A stretch of 46,553 nt of DNA, taken from Nitriliruptoraceae bacterium. GTDB lineage: Bacteria > Actinomycetota > Nitriliruptoria > Nitriliruptorales > Nitriliruptoraceae. The notes beneath the pieces were generated by a model. That model was not told where the DNA came from, ran no database searches, and was given only the letters and a program-made list of their open reading frames with translations. A program made the translations under genes and the position numbers. Positions 8,540-16,084 of this stretch are shown here, one piece after another (within the stretch, counting starts at the first letter, position 1; the number at the start of each line of letters is the position of its first letter). The stretch covers positions 1-46,553 of the forward strand of contig PXDB01000080.1 in NCBI GenBank assembly GCA_003565155.1, written 5' to 3'.

Positions 8540-8953
8540 ATGGCCGAACAGCAGATGCCTTCCCGCGCCACACCGCTCTACCGCGGTCTGCGCGGCGCCT
8601 GTCCCCACTGCGGTGGTCGCGGCATCTTCACCGGGGTCAACGACCTCGAGAGCCACTGCCCGAGCTGCCGGTTCTCCTTCGTCCGCGAGGAGGGCTACTG
8701 GCTCGGCGCGATGATCGTGATCATGGCGCTGGTCATCATCATCTTCGGGACCTGGACCGTGGGCGGCCTCCTGCTGACCTGGCCCGATGTGCCGTGGACC
8801 ATGCTGACCGTCGTGGGCATCGGTCTGAACATCCTCGTCCCCTTCGCCCTCTACGGCTGGTCGAAGACGATCTGGGTGGGACTGGACATGACCTTCAACC
8901 CCGCGACGATCGAAGAGTTCGCACCGGACCCCGGCGACACCCCACGACCCTGA
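8540..8953 (+). CDS. DUF983 family membrane protein with zinc ribbon
   Basis: A 137-residue protein of the DUF983 family. The N-terminus holds a zinc-ribbon-like set, CPHC at 21-24 and CPSC at 40-43, followed by two hydrophobic helices (about 56-79 and 88-108) and a short polar tail. The ATG at 8540 places the ribbon right at the N-terminus, as is usual. A TACCGT -10-like box lies at 8485-8490. It diverges from the symporter gene. The family has no established biochemical role. Confidence 0.85.
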   Translation: MAEQQMPSRATPLYRGLRGACPHCGGRGIFTGVNDLESHCPSCRFSFVREEGYWLGAMIVIMALVIIIFGTWTVGGLLLTWPDVPWTMLTVVGIGLNILVPFALYGWSKTIWVGLDMTFNPATIEEFAPDPGDTPRP

Positions 8954-9036
8954 CCGACCGGACACGCCACGGCGTGAGCGGTCCGGTTGGGTCCGATGGT
9001 GACCCTGACCGGCGATGAGGACCACAGGAGTCGCAG

Positions 9037-9120
9037 ATGAGCCGCATCACCGCCCGTTACCGGGTGCCAACCGAGCACGCGGACGACGGGGCGAAGCTCG
9101 GTGAGATGGCGGTCGAGTGA
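9037..9120 (+). CDS. Possible 27-residue peptide or truncated gene start
   Basis: ATG 9037 is preceded by AGGAG at a 6-nt spacing and opens a 27-codon frame (MSRITARYRVPTEH at the start) ending at TGA 9120. It reads like the beginning of a soluble protein cut short rather than a membrane peptide or toxin. A perfect hairpin follows 6 nt after the stop. It is either a small expressed peptide or a gene remnant; I do not recognise it. Confidence 0.35.
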   Translation: MSRITARYRVPTEHADDGAKLGEMAVE

Positions 9121-9126
9121 GTCGCA

Positions 9127-9145
9127 CCCCGGCAGCGTGCCGGGG
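9127..9145 (+). terminator. Short perfect hairpin before the thioredoxin-like gene
   Basis: CCCCGGCA (9127-9134) pairs with TGCCGGGG (9138-9145) around a GCG loop. It lies just after the small ORF and before a TACCCT -10-like box at 9151-9156. A terminator is likely; there is no T-tract. Confidence 0.45.
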
Positions 9146-9178
9146 CCGCGTACCCTCGAGGGCTGCAGGAGGTGCCCG

Positions 9179-9775
9179 ATGGAGACCCTTCGCACGTCGC
9201 GTCCCGCAGGCATCTCGGGGCGGTTCCCGCGCGCGGTGCGCAGCGTGGTGCTGGTCTGTGCGGTCCTGCTGCTCACCACCTCGACGCACGCGCTGTCAGC
9301 GGCTGCCGCGCAGGAGGAGCCGGACGACACCGACGCTGCCGGGCCGGTGCTCGAGTACTACGGCACCGATGCGTGCCCCTTCTGTCGGGAGATGCAGCCC
9401 TTCCTCGACGAACTGGAGGAACGCCACCCCGGCCTGGAGGTAGCGCGCTACGACGTGGAGGACAGCGCCAACGCCGCGCGATGGGAACAGGAGATGGCCG
9501 CCCGCGGGGAGCAGGCCCAGGGGGTGCCCACCGCGATCCTCGGCGACGAGGTGTGGGTCGGCTTCAACGACCAGATCGCCGACGACATCGCCGCCACGGT
9601 GGCCGGCACCCCCGGTGTGGACGAGCCGCGCGACGACGGCGCGGCAGCGGCACCGGCCGATGACGGTGGCGACGGTGGCCCCTCCGCGGTCGCCATCGCG
9701 CTCGGAGCGGCGGTGGTGCTGGCGATCGCCGTCGCGCTCTTCGCGCCGAGGCGCGCCAGGGCCGACCAGGACTGA
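9179..9775 (+). CDS. Exported, membrane-anchored thioredoxin/glutaredoxin-fold protein (CPFC)
   Basis: A 198-residue extracytoplasmic redox protein. Residues 1-44 form a signal sequence with a basic start and the hydrophobic core VVLVCAVLLL, cut near ALSAAAA. A thioredoxin fold begins at LEYYGTDACPFC (C66, C69), with a cis-Pro loop GVPTA near residue 115. An Ala/Asp-rich linker leads to a C-terminal helix (about 167-188) and the basic tail RRARADQD. This predicts an outward-facing domain anchored at the C-terminus. The ATG at 9179 has AGGAGG 6 nt upstream. The core resembles the thioredoxin domains attached to DsbD/cytochrome-c-biogenesis membrane proteins. Its partner is not in the window. 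Confidence 0.82.
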   Translation: METLRTSRPAGISGRFPRAVRSVVLVCAVLLLTTSTHALSAAAAQEEPDDTDAAGPVLEYYGTDACPFCREMQPFLDELEERHPGLEVARYDVEDSANAARWEQEMAARGEQAQGVPTAILGDEVWVGFNDQIADDIAATVAGTPGVDEPRDDGAAAAPADDGGDGGPSAVAIALGAAVVLAIAVALFAPRRARADQD

Positions 9776-9810
9776 CCGGGCCGCGCGACGGGCGACATCG
9801 AGGGGCTTGC

Positions 9811-10275
9811 ATGGCCACGCTGCTCATCATCCACCACACCCCATCCCCCGCGCTCCAGGCGCTGCTGGAGGCGGTGGCCGAAGGTGCGGGCACCGATGCG
9901 ATCGCCGACGTCGAGGTGCTCCTGCGACCGGCGCTGACCTGCCCGGAGACCGACGTGCTGGCCGCCGACGGCTACGTCCTCGGTACGCCGGCGAACCTCG
10001 GCTCGATGTCGGGTGCGCTCAAGCACTGCTTCGACCGCGTCTACTACCCCTGCCTCGAAGCGACCCGGGGTCGGCCCTACGGGCTGTACGTCCACGGCAA
10101 CGACGACACCACCGGGGCGATGCGCTCCGTCGGTAAGGTGGTGACCGGCCTGGGCTGGGAGCAGGTCGCGCCCACGCTCGAGTCCGTGGGCACCCCGGAT
10201 CGCGGTGTCCTGGACCAGGCGTGGGAGCTCGGGGCGACGGTCGCCGCCCGGCTCAGCGGGGAGATCGAGTCGTGA
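9811..10275 (+). CDS. Flavodoxin-like / NADPH-dependent FMN reductase family protein
   Basis: Small cytosolic flavoprotein candidate, 154 residues. The N-terminus LLIIHHTPSPALQALLEAV matches the first strand and phosphate loop of flavodoxins. GYVLGTPANLGSMSGALKHCFDRVYY fits the second flavin-binding loop with the GTP-N-x-G-x-x-S-G pattern of flavodoxin/WrbA-like proteins, and YGLYVHGNDD the next strand. It lies 35 nt after the exported redox protein, so a shared transcript is possible. The exact electron partner is unknown. Confidence 0.75.
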   Translation: MATLLIIHHTPSPALQALLEAVAEGAGTDAIADVEVLLRPALTCPETDVLAADGYVLGTPANLGSMSGALKHCFDRVYYPCLEATRGRPYGLYVHGNDDTTGAMRSVGKVVTGLGWEQVAPTLESVGTPDRGVLDQAWELGATVAARLSGEIES

Positions 10276-10397
10276 CCGCATCCGAGGACGGCCTGGACGA
10301 CGGAGAGCGCGACCGTACGGCCGGCCCGCGGTGTGTCGGGCGTAGGCCAGCTCCCAGACCGGACGCCAGCGACGGCAGTGTCGGCAGGGCGAGATGA
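10272..10397 (+). CDS. Possible 41-residue ORF overlapping the flavodoxin stop
   Basis: A GTG overlaps the preceding TGA (GTGA at 10272-10275) and opens a 41-codon frame rich in Asp, Arg and Gly. The coupling arrangement is the only support. No domain is seen, and it may be chance. Confidence 0.2.
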   Translation: MTASEDGLDDGERDRTAGPRCVGRRPAPRPDASDGSVGRAR

Positions 10398-10453
10398 CCC
10401 GCCGACGGACAGCTCCGAGCCTCGGCGCGCAGGGCAGGGACGGTCAGTCCGAG

Positions 10454-10524
10454 AGGCGGGGACGGGAATCGAACCCGTGATGGGGGATTTGCAGTCCCCT
10501 GCCTTACCACTTGGCTACCCCGCC
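10454..10524 (-). tRNA. tRNA-Cys (anticodon GCA)
   Basis: The minus strand gives a 71-nt cloverleaf. The acceptor arm GGCGGGG (10524-10518) pairs with CCCCGCC (10461-10455), with discriminator T at 10454. The anticodon stem GGGGA encloses the loop CTGCAAA (anticodon GCA), and the T arm reads ACGGGTTCGATTCCCGT. CCA is not encoded. A TAGTCT -10-like box lies 14 nt upstream of the tRNA 5' end. Confidence 0.95.
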
Positions 10525-10538
10525 GTGGTGGCGCCGTC

Positions 10539-10544
10539 AGACTA
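10539..10544 (-). promoter_or_regulatory. -10 box candidate for tRNA-Cys
   Basis: TAGTCT on the minus strand fits TAnnnT and sits at a plausible distance (14 nt) from the tRNA 5' end. No good -35 hexamer is seen. Confidence 0.35.
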
Positions 10545-10621
10545 GCGAGCATGGGCGGAGCTGCTGCACGCCGCCACGGTCGCCCGGCCCTGTCGGCCGC
10601 GGCCGCTGTCGGCCCGCTGCG

Positions 10622-10693
10622 CAGCCGACCTCCCCGAAGCCGTCGAGCGCCGCCGTTCAGCCGACCTCGTCGAAGCCGTCGAGCGCCGCACCG
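10622..10693. repeat. Two 36-bp units duplicating the end of the small membrane-protein gene past its stop
   Basis: Units 10622-10657 and 10658-10693 agree at 30 of their first 32 bases and diverge in the last four. The unit at 10658-10693 encodes the last codons (ALDGFDEVG-stop) of the minus-strand gene ending at 10657. The other unit repeats them beyond the stop. The 36-bp period equals 12 codons. Confidence 0.8.
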
Positions 10694-11070
10694 ACGGCCT
10701 CCCCGATCCGGTCGAGCTCCGACACCGAGGCCAGCGGACCGCGCCCGCGGCTGTGACCGAGCCACCACGCGCCCCCGACCGCCCCAGCCCAGCCGACGAG
10801 CCCGGCGAACTTCCACACCGAACGCCACCCGTCCGCCGGCCGGTGCGGGTCGACCCCGTGCCACCGGCCGACCGGCCGACCGGGGGCGATGAGCTCATCG
10901 TGCGCGAGACGGGCCGCGCCGCCGCTCTCCCGGCGCCGCCAGTGCGGATCCACCGTGGTGCGTCGGGTGATGCGGGCGGGGTCACGGGTGACGGCCCGCT
11001 GGGCGTCGCGGACCGCGGAACGGCCGGCATCGGTGACCACGGAACGGAGGAGTCGGCGGAGAGGGCTCAT
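10657..11070 (-). CDS. Small single-pass membrane protein of unknown function
   Basis: A 137-residue protein following rsgA. The N-terminal 60 residues are Arg-rich and polar. One hydrophobic stretch (SVWKFAGLVGWAGAVGGAWWLG, about residues 84-105) is a probable membrane helix, with a short acidic amphipathic tail (SELDRIGEAVGAALDGF). The ATG at 11070 is chosen because a minus-strand TAGGTT -10-like box (11083-11078) lies exactly 7 nt upstream, the arrangement of leaderless actinobacterial mRNAs; no ribosome binding site is seen. The last codons are tandem-duplicated after the stop. I do not recognise the family. Confidence 0.6.
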   Translation of the reverse strand: MSPLRRLLRSVVTDAGRSAVRDAQRAVTRDPARITRRTTVDPHWRRRESGGAARLAHDELIAPGRPVGRWHGVDPHRPADGWRSVWKFAGLVGWAGAVGGAWWLGHSRGRGPLASVSELDRIGEAVGAALDGFDEVG

Positions 11071-11080
11071 GCCGGCCAAC

Positions 11081-12064
11081 CTAGCCGGCGATCGAGGCCC
11101 GCAACCGCTCGAAGGCCTCCCGACGGCGCGGGTGCATGCGCGCCTCCGCCAGCTGGCAGCCGGGCTCGCCCGCATGCGCGCAGTCGTCCATCCGACAGTC
11201 CAGTGCCGCGAGCTCCGGGAAGTGGCGCCCGAGCTCCGCCGGGGTCAGGGAGCCCAACCCGAAGGACCGCACCCCCGGGGTGTCCACCAGCCATGCGTCC
11301 AGGGCCGGGGCCTCCAGGGCCCACGCCGCCACCGTGGTGTGCCGACCGCCGTAGCGTCCGAGCTGGCCGATCTCCTGCTCGGCGCCCGGCACCAACCGGT
11401 TCAACAGGGACGACTTGCCGACACCGGAATGTCCCGTGAACGCGGTCCAGGTCCCCGCCAGCGACCGCGCCAGGTCGTCCACCCCCTCCCCCGTCAGCGC
11501 CGAGGTGACCCGCACCGGGACCTCGATGTCGCTGTACCGGCCGGCGACCTCCTCCACCTCGGTGCGGTCGGTCACCAGGTCTACCTTGTTGATGCACACC
11601 AGCGGATCGACACCTCCCAGCGAGGCCGCCACCAGCACACGGTCGACGAACCGGGCACCGACATCGAGGTGGTCGGCGGCGATCACCACGACGATCTGAT
11701 CGGCGTTGGCGACCACCACCCGCTCGGTGTCGTCGGTGTCGTCGGCGGTGCGGGTCAGCACGCTGTCACGGTCCAGGACCTCGACCACGCGGGGCTCATC
11801 GCCCTCGTGCTTCGCCGGTCGGACCCGGACCCGGTCGCCGACCGCGGCCTTCTCGCCGCGCATCGTGCCGGCGTAGCGGGCCTCGTACACCTCGCGATCA
11901 TCGATGATGGTGACCCGTCCGCGGTCGACGCCGATCACGCGTGCCGCGTCGAGCCGTTCGATCCGCTGCCGGGCGGCTACCGAGAGGTCACGACCCCGCC
12001 GTGCGAGGAGGTGGTGGTCCTCCTCCCACTCGTCCTCGAGGGCTTCGATGTCGATGCGGGGCAT
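11081..12064 (-). CDS. rsgA: Ribosome small-subunit maturation GTPase RsgA
   Basis: Circularly permuted GTPase that checks late 30S subunit assembly, 327 residues. After an N-terminal OB-fold region (VGDRVRVRPAKHEGDEPRVVEVLDRDSVLTR), the G motifs come in permuted order: NKVD (G4), then GHSGVGKSSLLN (G1/P-loop), then DTPG (G3). The C-terminal zinc motif is CRMDDCAHAGEPGC. The chosen ATG (12064) has AGGA about 8 nt upstream and begins MPRIDIEALEDEWEED; a second ATG lies three codons earlier. The small membrane-protein gene follows 10 nt downstream. Confidence 0.95.
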   Translation of the reverse strand: MPRIDIEALEDEWEEDHHLLARRGRDLSVAARQRIERLDAARVIGVDRGRVTIIDDREVYEARYAGTMRGEKAAVGDRVRVRPAKHEGDEPRVVEVLDRDSVLTRTADDTDDTERVVVANADQIVVVIAADHLDVGARFVDRVLVAASLGGVDPLVCINKVDLVTDRTEVEEVAGRYSDIEVPVRVTSALTGEGVDDLARSLAGTWTAFTGHSGVGKSSLLNRLVPGAEQEIGQLGRYGGRHTTVAAWALEAPALDAWLVDTPGVRSFGLGSLTPAELGRHFPELAALDCRMDDCAHAGEPGCQLAEARMHPRRREAFERLRASIAG

Positions 12065-12135
12065 GGCCGGCATCCTGCCAGAGGCCTCCCCCGCCCGCAG
12101 ACCGGGTCGTGTGCGCGCCCTCCCCGCCGCGTCCG

Positions 12136-12198
12136 CCCACCCGGCCCTCCAGCCCACCCGGCCCTCCAGCCCACCCGGCCCTCCAGCCCACCCGGCCC
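12136..12198. repeat. 17-bp tandem repeat, about 3.7 copies
   Basis: The unit CCCACCCGGCCCTCCAG occurs at 12136-12152, 12153-12169 and 12170-12186, with a partial copy from 12187. It lies some 70 bp upstream of the rsgA start. No palindrome is seen in the unit. Confidence 0.85.
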
Positions 12199-12234
12199 GC
12201 CGACCCTCCGGCCTCTCGGTCTCGCGGGTGCACG

Positions 12235-12328
12235 GAGTTGTGCGTCAGCACAACTCGCGGCGCAGTTGGGCGTCCACCGACCTCGCGACCCTTCCCCGGC
12301 GACCGGAAGTTGTGGCACAGCACAGCTT
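12235..12328. repeat. Two related hairpins sharing GTTGTG...CAGCACA
   Basis: First: GAGTTGTGC (12235-12243) pairs perfectly with GCACAACTC (12248-12256) around GTCA. Second: AAGTTGTG (12307-12314) pairs with CACAGCTT (12321-12328) with one G-U. Both share the core GTTGTG-NNN-CAGCACA, so they look like two copies of one element 72 bp apart. They may serve as terminators or operators in this divergent region. Confidence 0.5.
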
Positions 12329-12333
12329 GCGAC

Positions 12334-12402
12334 GCGACCGCCTCGGCGCGTCCGACGCGACCGCCTCGGCGCGTCCGACGCGACCGCCTCGGCGCGTCCG
12401 AC
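12334..12402. repeat. 23-bp perfect tandem repeat, three copies
   Basis: Copies at 12334-12356, 12357-12379 and 12380-12402, starting GCGACCGCCTCGG. The array ends 5 bp before the TAGCGT -10-like box of tldD, so the -35 region lies inside the repeat. Confidence 0.9.
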
Positions 12403-12407
12403 GCGGG

Positions 12408-12413
12408 TAGCGT
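12408..12413 (+). promoter_or_regulatory. -10 box candidate for a leaderless tldD transcript
   Basis: TAGCGT (TAnnnT) is followed by exactly 7 nt and then the in-frame ATG at 12421. That is the geometry of leaderless actinobacterial mRNAs. Confidence 0.4.
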
Positions 12414-12567
12414 GGTGGCCATGCGCGACAGGCTGCGCGAGACCCCGGACCAGCCGCCCGCCGCGCCCCCCGCGCGGCCACAGCGCGGGCCCGCAGACCA
12501 CACCGCAAGCCCGCCAACCGCGGCGCGACCGCACACGATGACCGCGAGCGGACCCCAGGAGAGCACG

Positions 12568-14055
12568 GTGCCCGACCCCGGCAGGACCACCCCCACGCGC
12601 CAGGCCGGCGACGAGATGTTCGACCACGCGCGCGCCGCCGTGCAGGGCGCGCTGGACGCCGGCGCCACCTACGCCGACGCCCGCGTGGTGATCCGTCGCC
12701 ACGAGTCGCTGCAGGCCCAGAACGGTGCGCTCGAGGCGGTGCGCAACGACGTCGAGGCCGGCGTCGGCGTGCGCGCGCTGATCGGCTCCTCCTGGGGCTT
12801 CGCGGCCAGCTCGGAGCTGACGGACAAGGCCGCAAAAGCCGCAGGCGCGGAGGCCACCGCCACCGCCAAGGCGTCCGACCGCGTGCCGGGCAGCGGCCTC
12901 CACCTCGCCGATGTCCCCGCCGCTGAGGACCGCTACACCACCCCCTTCCACGAGGACCCTTTCACCGTCCCCCTCGACGACAAGGTCGAGGTGGTGGTCA
13001 GCGCCACCCGTACGATGCACGAGGTCGAGGGCGTGCTGGTCGCAACCGCCCAGCTCATGTTCTGGGACACCGACAAGTGGTTCGTCTCCTCCCAGGGCCA
13101 CCGCATCCACCAGCGCATCGTGGAGACCGGCTGCGGGATGGACGCCACCGCGGTCGGCGAGCAGGAGACCCAGCGCCGCAGCTACCCGCAGTCCTTCGGT
13201 CACGTGGAGACCGGCGGCTACGAGGTGATCCGCCGCTTCGACCTGCCCGGCAACGCCCAGGCCACCGCGGAGGAGGCCGTCCAGCTGCTGAGCGCCGACC
13301 AGTGCCCGAGCGGTGCGCTCGACGTGATCCTCGAGTCCTCGCAGCTCGCGCTGCAGATACACGAGTCGGTGGGCCACGCCATCGAGCTGGACCGCATCCT
13401 CGGCTGGGAGGCCGCCTTCGCCGGGACCTCCTTCCTGGAGCTCGAGCAGCTCGGCCGGCTGCGCTACGGCTCGGAGCTGATGAACATCACCGCCGACGCC
13501 ACCATCCCGGGAGCGCTGTCGACCTTCGGCTACGACGACGAGGGCACCCCCGCCCAGTGCGTGGACATCGTGAAGGAGGGCACCTGGGTCGGGGTGCTGT
13601 CGGGCCGTGACTCCGCCCACCTCGCCGGCCTGCCGCCGGGCGGGATGGTCCGCGCCGACGGGTTCAACCGGATACCGATGGTGCGCATGACCAACGTCGG
13701 GCTGACCCCCGGCGAGTCCTCGATGGAGGAGATCGTCGCCGAGACCAAGCACGGCGTGGTGATGGCCACCAACCGGTCCTGGTCGATCGACGACAAGCGG
13801 CTGAACTTCCAGTTCGGCTGCGAGATCGGCTGGGAGGTGCGCGACGGCAAGCGCGTGCGGATGGTCAAGAACCCCACCTACACGGGCATCACCCCGCGGT
13901 TCTGGGGCTCGATGGACATGCTGGCCGGCGGGGACGAGTGGTTCCCCTGGGGCGTGCCCAACTGCGGCAAGGGCCAGCCCATGCAGGTCGGCCACACCGG
14001 CCACCCCGCCGCGCCCGCCCGGTTCCGCGATGTCCGCGTCGGCGTGAAGGCCTGA
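12568..14055 (+). CDS. tldD: Metalloprotease TldD family protein
   Basis: Zinc peptidase subunit that works as a TldD/TldE heterodimer on unfolded peptides, here 495 residues. The metal motif HESVGHAIELD (HExxxH) follows SSQLALQI. The conserved block RMTNVGLTPGESSMEEIVAETKHGVVM is present, and the C-terminus CGKGQPMQVGHTGHPAAPARFRDVRVG is typical. The GTG at 12568 is chosen because AGGAG lies 6 nt upstream and the length fits the family. An in-frame ATG at 12421 behind a -10-like box would add 49 Pro-rich residues. The tldE partner starts 2 nt after the stop, so the two are probably co-expressed. Confidence 0.93.
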   Translation: MPDPGRTTPTRQAGDEMFDHARAAVQGALDAGATYADARVVIRRHESLQAQNGALEAVRNDVEAGVGVRALIGSSWGFAASSELTDKAAKAAGAEATATAKASDRVPGSGLHLADVPAAEDRYTTPFHEDPFTVPLDDKVEVVVSATRTMHEVEGVLVATAQLMFWDTDKWFVSSQGHRIHQRIVETGCGMDATAVGEQETQRRSYPQSFGHVETGGYEVIRRFDLPGNAQATAEEAVQLLSADQCPSGALDVILESSQLALQIHESVGHAIELDRILGWEAAFAGTSFLELEQLGRLRYGSELMNITADATIPGALSTFGYDDEGTPAQCVDIVKEGTWVGVLSGRDSAHLAGLPPGGMVRADGFNRIPMVRMTNVGLTPGESSMEEIVAETKHGVVMATNRSWSIDDKRLNFQFGCEIGWEVRDGKRVRMVKNPTYTGITPRFWGSMDMLAGGDEWFPWGVPNCGKGQPMQVGHTGHPAAPARFRDVRVGVKA

Positions 14056-14057
14056 GC

Positions 14058-15575
14058 ATGACCACCTCGATGATGACCGCCGCCCGCTCCCTCGACGACC
14101 TCCAGACGTTGGCCGACCGGGTCGTGGAGCTGGTCCGCGCTCACCCCGGCCCCGGCACCGGCCACCCCGGACCCGGTCCGGCACCCGACCACCTCGGTGC
14201 TGGCACCGCCAGCGACAGCACCGAGGTGGCGGACACCGACAGCCAGCCCACGCCCGACACCGCCCCCGACACCCCCTCCCCCGGTGACAGCACCGAGGTG
14301 GAGGCCAACGTGCGGGTGAGCCGCAGCCGCCACGGCCTGACGCGCTTCGCCAACTCCTTCATCCACCAGCACGTCGGCGAGGACACCGTCAGCGTCGCGC
14401 TCACCGTCGCGGTGGGGGGCCGGACCGCCTCGGCGTCGACCACCCGCATCGCCGACGAGGAGCTCGCGGAGCTGGTCGACACCACGATCACCTCGGCGGC
14501 GCTGCAGCCCGTGGACCCACACTGGCCGGGGGCGACGCCGCCGGCCGACACCACCTTCGCCGGCAACCACGACGATGCGACCGTGGCGGCCACCCCCGAC
14601 GAGCGCGCCGCGGGCGTGGAAGCGTTCGTGTCCGCGGGACCGGAGCTGCGCGCCGCCGGCTACCTCGACACCGAGGCGTCCTGGGTCGCCTTCGCCTCCA
14701 CCGCCGGCCAGCGGGTGGCCGGGTCGACCACACGGGCCACGATCGACGGCATCCACCAGACCGACACCTCGGCGGGGAGTGCGCACCAGACCTCCGTGCG
14801 TGTGGCTGAACTGGACGCGCCGGCGGCGGGAGCCCTGGCCGCGGACCGGGCACGGCGCTCGGCGAGCTTCCTCGACATCGAGCCCGGTGCGTACCCGGTC
14901 GTGCTCGGCCCGGAAGCCGTCGCCACGATCCTGACCTTCCTGGCGGTGTACGGCTTCAACGCGAAGTCCTACCTCGAAGGCGGGTCCTTCGCGGAGCTCG
15001 GTACGCAGCAGTTCGACGCGGCGATCACCGTGTGGCAGGACCCGACCGACCCGCGCGCGATCGGTCTGCCCTTCGACGGGGAGGGCACCCCGCGCGAGCG
15101 CTTCCCCCTGATCGAGGCGGGGGTGACCCGCACCCTGGCCCACGACCGCCGCACCGCCAAGCGCGCCGGGGCAACGTCCAACGGCAGCGCCGTCCCGGGC
15201 GCCGAGGCCTTCGGCGCCGTCCCCACCAACGTGGTGATGTCCGGTGGCGACACGCCTGCATCCGAGCTGATCGCCGGTATCGACCGCGGCCTGCTGATCA
15301 CCCAGTTCCACTACGTCCGGGTGCTCGAGCCCAAGACCGTGACCTCCACCGGGTTGACCCGCAACGGCACGTTCCTGATCGAGGACGGCGAGGTGACCGG
15401 TGCCGTGGGCAACCTGCGGTTCACGCAGGGCTTCGTCGCCGCGCTGGCCGCCGGCCAGGTTCGTGGGCTCGGCGACGATCAGCGCTACGCCGACGGTGAG
15501 TTCGGGGCCGGGATGGTCATCGCACCGAGCCTGGCGCTGCACAGCTGGAACTTCACCGGCGGCGCGAAGGGCTGA
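14058..15575 (+). CDS. pmbA: TldE/PmbA family protein with disordered insertion
   Basis: Partner subunit of TldD, 505 residues; this branch normally lacks the HExxxH motif, and none is seen. Recognisable parts are RFANSFIHQHVGEDTVSVALTV, GYNAKS-like FGFNAKSYLEGG (here YGFNAKSYLEGG), NGSAVPGAEAFGAVPTNVVM and LLITQFHYVRVLEPKTVTSTGLTRNGTFLIEDGEV. Residues about 30-80 form a Pro/Thr/Asp-rich insertion with the word STEV repeated, not typical of the family and probably a flexible linker. The start follows the tldD stop by 2 nt, with AAGG upstream. A 16-bp palindrome lies 53 nt after the stop. Confidence 0.9.
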   Translation: MTTSMMTAARSLDDLQTLADRVVELVRAHPGPGTGHPGPGPAPDHLGAGTASDSTEVADTDSQPTPDTAPDTPSPGDSTEVEANVRVSRSRHGLTRFANSFIHQHVGEDTVSVALTVAVGGRTASASTTRIADEELAELVDTTITSAALQPVDPHWPGATPPADTTFAGNHDDATVAATPDERAAGVEAFVSAGPELRAAGYLDTEASWVAFASTAGQRVAGSTTRATIDGIHQTDTSAGSAHQTSVRVAELDAPAAGALAADRARRSASFLDIEPGAYPVVLGPEAVATILTFLAVYGFNAKSYLEGGSFAELGTQQFDAAITVWQDPTDPRAIGLPFDGEGTPRERFPLIEAGVTRTLAHDRRTAKRAGATSNGSAVPGAEAFGAVPTNVVMSGGDTPASELIAGIDRGLLITQFHYVRVLEPKTVTSTGLTRNGTFLIEDGEVTGAVGNLRFTQGFVAALAAGQVRGLGDDQRYADGEFGAGMVIAPSLALHSWNFTGGAKG

Positions 15576-16084
15576 GCGACGGCGCAGCGCCGCCGGCCAC
15601 AGACCGCTGCCGCGCCCTTCCAGCCGCGCCCGCGGCCGCGGGCCGGGCGACACCGCGGGCCGCCGATGTCCCGTTCCGCTGCCCGACGGCCCCAGGAGGC
15701 CGGGTTGGGCGACGACAGGGGACAGCCGTGGCCGGATGCGTCGCCCGAACGGTCGGGCACGGCTGCCGGTGGCACGAGAACCCTTCCCGGACGGTCATGG
15801 GCGCCACCCGGGCGGACCGGCAGCCCGCCCGCGCACCCGCAGGGTCCGGCCGACCACCACCTGCACACCTCCCGGCGCGGGAGGGGACCCGCCGCAGGTT
15901 GGGCAACCCGGCGCTGGTCGCGATGCGTATGCTCCGACACGGCATCAGCCGACCGCCCGGGAGAGCGGGCACCGGGGACGCCGCAGCCACGTCGCACCGC
16001 GCGACACGACGCGACGTCGCCGGGCCCACGCGGCGACCGGACCGATGACCGAGGACCGACCACGACCGGGAGCACGGGAGACCT
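15576..16084. other. Intergenic region upstream of acs
   Basis: About 500 bp with no convincing gene; frames here are Arg/Pro/Gly-rich. It contains the 15628-15643 palindrome near its start and a TATGCT -10-like box at 15928-15933 without a clear -35. If used, that box would give acs a leader of about 145 nt. Confidence 0.5.
15628..15643. terminator. 16-bp perfect palindrome after tldE
   Basis: GCCCGCGGCCGCGGGC is a perfect palindrome 53 nt beyond the tldE stop, in terminator position. No T-tract. Confidence 0.35.

Larger units (their letters stand above)
12065..12567. other. Repeat-rich divergent region between rsgA and tldD
   Basis: It holds a 17-bp tandem repeat (12136-12198), two related hairpins (12235-12256 and 12307-12328), a 23-bp triple repeat (12334-12402) and a -10-like box with an in-frame ATG for tldD (12408-12423). 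Reading frames across it are Pro/Arg/Ala-rich and probably not genes, apart from the possible N-terminal extension of tldD. Confidence 0.7.

Noticed and set aside
15728-16048. 106-codon plus-strand frame upstream of acs
   Set aside because: Arg/Pro/Thr-rich composition, no ribosome binding site and no domain; treated as intergenic.
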